Origin: Pomacea canaliculata
Lineage: Eukaryota; Mollusca; Gastropoda; Architaenioglossa; Ampullariidae
Assembly: GCF_003073045.1 (NCBI RefSeq)
Contig: NC_037597.1
Coordinates: forward strand, 637,501-701,500
Direction: 5' to 3'
DNA: 64,000 nucleotides
Numbering within the stretch: position 1 is the stretch's first letter; every line of letters starts with the position of its first letter. The notes beneath the pieces are model-generated. The model ran no database searches. It had not been told where the DNA came from and saw nothing but the letters and a program-made list of their open reading frames with translations. Shown in pieces: positions 59,139 through 64,000 of the stretch. Position numbers and translations under genes: made by a program.

Positions 59139-60020
59139 CTCTGATTTGTGTTGGCATTTGCTTGTGACATGGGATGGCGAACTGCAGGCTGATTTCTTTC
59201 TTTTCCACATTGGAAGTTTTTCCATGTAAACAGACTTGGTACAGCATCTGATTTAAGTCTTCTTTGTTTTCCTTTTAAGTCAAGGGCGAAAATCTTTCTG
59301 GCACAAAAAGCCTGCTACAAACCCTTGTCCTATTTCTGATCTGAGGAAAAAAAAATATAGTCATGTTATCACAAACATTTACCAAAAACATGTATGATTT
59401 GTCTTTAAGCCGTTTTTTAAGTGATATTCACATCATTACTTTTAATCACTGTTGACTATGTTGTGAAACTAATAAACCTTATATTAAAATTGTAAAGTGT
59501 AAAGGAATGGCGATTGATTCAAAATTAATTAGTCATGCGCAGCAGCAAAAGATATAGGTTCACTACAAAATAAGTTGTAATACTGGTAATATATGTCAGC
59601 CTTTTGAACATTTCTGCAGCATTTTAATGTAACAGCACTTTAATAATACAAAGTAATGCGTTTTCAGTAATACGAAATGGCTATGCCACATGATGTAAGT
59701 GTTTAAACTACGAGCACAATAGGTATTCTGAAATCATAGTTTTAAATCAATTAGAAAGATTAACGATGATTCAGATGGCATGGAAAAAGTGATGTTGTGA
59801 AAGAAGGAAAAAAGACTAATAGTGATAGGGAATTTTGAAACCTCGATCATGCTTACCGAAGAGTGGCCCTTCGTCTCTCCGAATTCTTACAAGCCAAATC
59901 TCTTCATTTGTTCATCTTTCGAATTCCATGAAAGGATAATGTTGGACATTTGTAGGCTTTAACTGTACATTGAGGTACACAGCAAAATCGACCATCATTG
60001 TTATTTTTAAGAGCCGGCAT
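59139..60020 (-). pseudogene. THAP-type zinc finger protein, frame broken
   Basis: Exon 1 (59857-60020) starts at ATG 60020 and reads RFCCVPQCTVKAY, the first two cysteines of the C2CH finger. After two one-base losses it continues KDEQMKR and WLVRIRRDEGPLF, up to a GTAAGC donor. Exon 2 (59139-59340) follows a CCTCAG acceptor with TRVCSR, then in a shifted frame LDLKGKQRRLKSDAVPSLFT, the AVPxLF signature closing THAP domains. The histidine expected in CSRHF reads Leu (CTT for CAT). Both introns use GT-AG. THAP fingers bind DNA sequence-specifically and derive from P-element transposases. Three frameshifts plus the lost ligand mean either decay or poor base calling. A longer C-terminus is not identified. 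Confidence 0.78.
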
Positions 60021-61053
60021 GGTCGAAGAACGCTACGTGCATCAGCAGTAAACATCAAAACCGGAAGTGGTCTGGAGTTTTTGTGGGGTGAAGGTCATCT
60101 GCATGCATAATTTTCTGAAATCGTCCATACCTCCCGATGGAAGGGAGTAATGTTAGACAGAGTGAGGTCCACACTAACCGTGGACACCAGCGACTAGCCA
60201 CACAGTGGCACTGCCTGTACGCGGCTTCCTTCACTCGTGTACATGTACACCCCTGTCTACCAGCCTGTCTTTTCACATTTTTTTAAAGGCTAGTCTGCTA
60301 CTCTGTCAAGGTCTGTGCGAGCTTGGTGTGGGAAAATCGCGTGGGAATGTGAAGAAAGGGTTTCATACACTGCACTTTGGGCTCCAGACACTTCATTCCA
60401 CACTCTGCCCTGTACAGCCCGCACCCCCACAACACACCCTCCCTCTTCCACTCGACAGAAACATTGACATTATTGTTATGTGCTTCGGGGACAATTATTC
60501 TCATGACACGGACATCAGGAAACTGCGAATAATGTGAAGTACTCTCGTAAATAGTCATTGGCCTGTAGTTTTAATAGCCTGTCCGTTGTCACAGACACCG
60601 TCTGGTCTGGCAGGAGTGGTTGTTTCTGTAACTGCAACAACAGCTTTTTTGGAAAAGGCCCCGGCGTGGAAAAGAAAGAAAAAAAAAGGTAAAAAAATCC
60701 ACGGGGTCACGCAAGGGGTGGGCTAGAGCAGTACAGTGCACAGTACAGTGAACAGTACAGTGAACAGTAATGCAGTGAATAGTACAATGAACAGTACAGT
60801 GACACTCGACTGCACTGTCACGAGTCACTGACTGCCAGCAGATGACACAGCCCACTGACACAGTCTGAATGTCGTCTGCTAACCTCAGCCATTGACTACC
60901 AGTCGGTGTCGGTGTCACAGCAGCCACACGACATCACTGCAGCCTTGACCTTCTACAATGAACTAATCTGACGACGACGACAGCAGTGTGCGGGTCGCAG
61001 AAACCTTCTCAGTGTCCATGTAGTCGCTTTTCCCGTAGGAGAAGAATATTATC
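60021..61053. promoter_or_regulatory. Divergent upstream region between the THAP gene and a possible plus-strand gene
   Basis: The interval separates the minus-strand THAP ATG from a plus-strand ATG at 61054. No conserved coding was found in its open frames (60205-60537 and 60298-60558). A 12-bp repeat lies inside it. Confidence 0.3.
60727..60803. repeat. 12-bp ACAGTACAGTGA repeat
   Basis: About six imperfect units of ACAGTACAGTGA or ACAGTGAACAGT follow each other. Confidence 0.8.
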
Positions 61054-61070
61054 ATGACGGAAAACTCAAG
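61054..61070 (+). CDS. Possible first coding exon of an unidentified plus-strand gene
   Basis: ATGACGGAAAACTCAAG is followed directly by a consensus GTAAGA donor and sits downstream of a GC-richer patch, as a short first exon would. A candidate next exon begins at 62056 after TTTTTCAG and would continue in frame with a hydrophobic stretch to a stop at 62270-62272, but other strong acceptors (62135 and 62187 region) compete and no family is recognised. Partial and tentative. Confidence 0.3.
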
Positions 61071-64000
61071 GTAAGATTTTTCACACGTTTCTTGTTTACT
61101 AAGACACAATTGACGAGTAATTAATATTCATGATGCCGTTGTGCCGCGAGCTGGTGGTGTCGTCAGGTCGGCCTGGCGCGACAGTGAGGCTGTAGTAGTA
61201 GTACACACAGTAAATCATTTCCTTGCCCTGGCGTGGGAAACAACTTTAACACATGAATGAAATAATGCGCAAGATGAAATAATCTAGGCCTCGACATCCA
61301 TGTTCAGTAGTTATGTTTGTATTCAACATTTGTTGAGGCTGTCTGGCCACATGTGGCAAACACCAATGATGGCAAGTCATTTGTGCTCAGGTTGCTGCAT
61401 TTGAGTTTGAGGATGAGTTGATGATTTTCACTTTCTACGTTTGTAAAGACTAACACAATGTCATATAAAGTGTGAGCTCCATACCCCATCATCATGCTGT
61501 CATGATTGTGTTTGTGCTGTTTTTTTTTGTGTGACATTAGCAAAGTAACTGTGACAGAGAAATGTCAAACATTCCGTCTGCTAATCAATTGTTTTCCTGT
61601 ACCATGTGATGCAAGCATGGACATCCAATGACTTGTTGATTGACGAAACCCAAAAAGTTTTTCAGTCATAAAGTAGAGAAAGCAGGAAAACAATTTAAAT
61701 TGTGATGTAGAGAAAAAGATGATTTGTGATATGTAGCGATGATGGGAACAATTTGAGCACAAAACTGATAGAAATGATGATGTTGGTAGAGCAGACAGCA
61801 GAAATGATTGTGGAGTTTTAGCATCAGATATATGTACTGACATTTAGTATCCGACATATATATGTGACATGTTGTAAGGACCTAGAAGTTGGCGAAAAAC
61901 ATTCATTGTCGGTGTATGTGTTCACTTATCATCTGTTCTTACTATTTATTCCAACTTTTATGCTGTAAGAGGTGTACTGTGGACATTAACATATACCAGT
62001 CTAATACCATATACCAGTCTAAGTAAAAAATAAAATATTTGTCATTCTTTTTCAGCACAGTAAGATGCAACAGTGTCTTCGTAATGAAGCTTGGATTTGA
62101 TCTTTTCAACTCTTGCTTTTTCCTTTCTCAGATATTCAGCTTGGTCATAACTTGCATGTTACAAATCTTTACCACCCTTCCTGCAGGATTAAAATTTGAA
62201 TCACATTTTTGTCATTTTGATAGTTTTTGTCCCAGCTGCCACCAAATTTATACATCACTCCGTGTCTTTTGAATTCTTCCCTTGTCATATCTGTGGAGCC
62301 TTTATTGTTTTCCGTGCAATGTATACAACAGGGATTAATGGGCACAACTGTGTACTGAATCGTCTCAACCTCTCTATGCAGTATGATCTCCCTCTTAATT
62401 GTATCCTCATCCTACCCCAGCTGTGCTTTATATGTCAGTAACAGCCCCCTGATACTGCAGTTTGTATTTGCACATACACAGCTATTTCCAGACTATATAC
62501 ATGCACTTTTACATGGCCGTGACTATCTCCTCAGTCTCAATATGCTATTTCCATCAGTCTTAACACCTCAGATGTATGCTGGTACCTACCTGTGTATCCA
62601 AAGTTTCTGCTCTATGTGGACAGATCTCACAACCTGTGTATATAAATACGGAAACAGTTTTCAGGACTGCTGATTTATAATTTATTTTTTAATGATTCCA
62701 AGAGGGGTGATAGTACTGAAAAGAAAATATTTCCAGCAGTTGTATTTTTGAACAAGACCCTTGTTGCCAAACCTGAGTTCTGAATATTCTAAACTATGCA
62801 GGCTTAAAACTCTGCAATAAAAGATAATTGCAGTAAAAGTACAGGTTTGAGAATTGCAGGGTGGCTGGCTGTGTCCCACCTCTCCTGCCAGGGCTCTTAA
62901 ACAATGCCTGGTAACAAATGAGAATAGGACTTAATGCAAGGATAGAAATGATGTTGGGAAAGCAGCCACAAGTCAGCTGATGAAAGAATGTGAAATATTA
63001 AACTTGCTTAATCTTTCCGCAGATGTTCCTGTCACACACACATACCAAAACAATTTACCACCGACCACTTGCAATTTACTTGCTGCTGTGTGTGCTTAAA
63101 GACAGTAAAATGTTTAAGACATTTCTCAAGCAGAATATACCACAGTTTTCTTTCTAAGAGCAAATAGTAGGGATAGCAAAAATATTTGATGCCTATAGGC
63201 CGCTGAATAATAGCTGTTTTAATTAGGCAATGATGAACTAAAGCTACCATTCTTGATTGTGTGTTTTTTAAACAAACCTACATTTGGCAGACTGGAAGTG
63301 TTTTCAGTCCATAGGCTGATCCAGTCATTAGCAGGCAAACAGCCTGTACATAGACAGTGACTGGGACCATAGTCTGTCTACTGCTTTGACAACACAAGCA
63401 CTCCTTAGGCTATATAACGACAATTTCAAATGAAAATGACATGGCTGAAACCCATAATTTCTGTCTAGTGGTCATTTCTTAAGCTTAGGAGTAGCATGCA
63501 TAGTAGTTGGATAAATGTTGCTGCATTTGATGGTAGAACAAGTGATCATACATGTCATTTTACATCCATACCCATACGAGGTTATATGGCAATGATACAG
63601 CATTTCTGAAATATAAAGAACCCTTTAGCAGCATTTAACAAGGATGGTTTTGCTATTCTTGGAATGATTCTATACATGGTTGGGCATGTGTGTGGTCATA
63701 GTTGAAGAAGGTTTCAAAAAAACAACTTCTGTCTTTATTTTTTGTTTTGATCTGATGCTAAACATACTCCAGGTAGCATGCATTTGGTTCATCATTATAC
63801 AAGATTGCTGTATGTGTGTGTATAAGTACTTTTGGAACTCACTTTTGCAGCATAAACATAAAAATGCTTTTTCTTTAATAAAATTTTGAAATCTTTGTTT
63901 TTCTTCATAAATAATTGTAATAAACTTAAGTGAAAGCATCTGATGTGAAAGGGGCTACCAAAATGTCTCATGTAAAAGGACTTACACTGCCTTAGTGCCA
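61071..64000. other. No secure gene; AT-rich
   Basis: Apart from the candidate exon near 62056-62272, I see no conserved frame, repeat array or element termini on either strand. It may be intron or downstream DNA of the gene that starts at 61054. Confidence 0.3.

Overview
This window is nuclear DNA of an animal. Genes are split by GT-AG introns, intergenic DNA is AT-rich, and it carries non-LTR retrotransposon and hAT transposon remnants, long minisatellite arrays and one 100-N scaffold gap. The gene set (AP-2 sigma, an M14 carboxypeptidase, a pipecolate/sarcosine oxidase, a SWIM-finger gene and a THAP-finger gene) and the style of the non-LTR elements suggest a lophotrochozoan, perhaps a gastropod mollusc. 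The species is inference only.

Layout. 1-966: decayed 3' end of a non-LTR retrotransposon ending in a short ATAG run. 968-11846: a long, indel-ridden second copy of 24120-30383, reaching a 100-N gap (11847-11946). The next contig begins at 11947. 13312-16306 (minus): AP2S1 with all intron-exon borders but many single-base frameshifts. 17412-24529 (plus): an intact six-exon gene for a secreted, C-terminally membrane-anchored M14 metallocarboxypeptidase of 430 residues. Its last intron holds a 440-bp hAT derivative and a retrotransposon fragment. 24887-25322: 31-bp minisatellite. 25323-26384: 5'-truncated reverse transcriptase. 26769-32454 (plus): a three-exon gene for an unrecognised 193-residue protein with a coiled-coil tail. 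Its 3' side runs into a 42-bp repeat.

31.5-56.3 kb is dominated by minisatellites (units of 26, 29, 31, 33, 38 and 42 bp), which make up well over half of it. Inside this domain lies an intact nine-exon minus-strand gene (41998-48392) for a 413-residue FAD-dependent pipecolate/sarcosine oxidase (PIPOX family). It has a covalent-flavin cysteine and a peroxisomal C-terminus. Several of its introns carry their own tandem arrays. 56787-58072 (plus) is a disabled SWIM-zinc-finger gene. 59139-60020 (minus) is a THAP-domain gene, also with broken frame. 61054-61070 may be the first coding exon of a further plus-strand gene. 61.1-64.0 kb shows nothing convincing.

No operon-like cooperation between the genes is implied. 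AP2S1 (endocytic clathrin adaptor) and the carboxypeptidase are head-to-head and may share a promoter interval of about 1.1 kb. A recurring theme is uneven base accuracy. Some blocks (968-11846, about 12-16.3 kb, parts of the 38-bp and 26-bp arrays, and 57-60 kb) are full of single-base indels, while the two long intact genes have none. Several broken genes may therefore be assembly errors rather than true pseudogenes.
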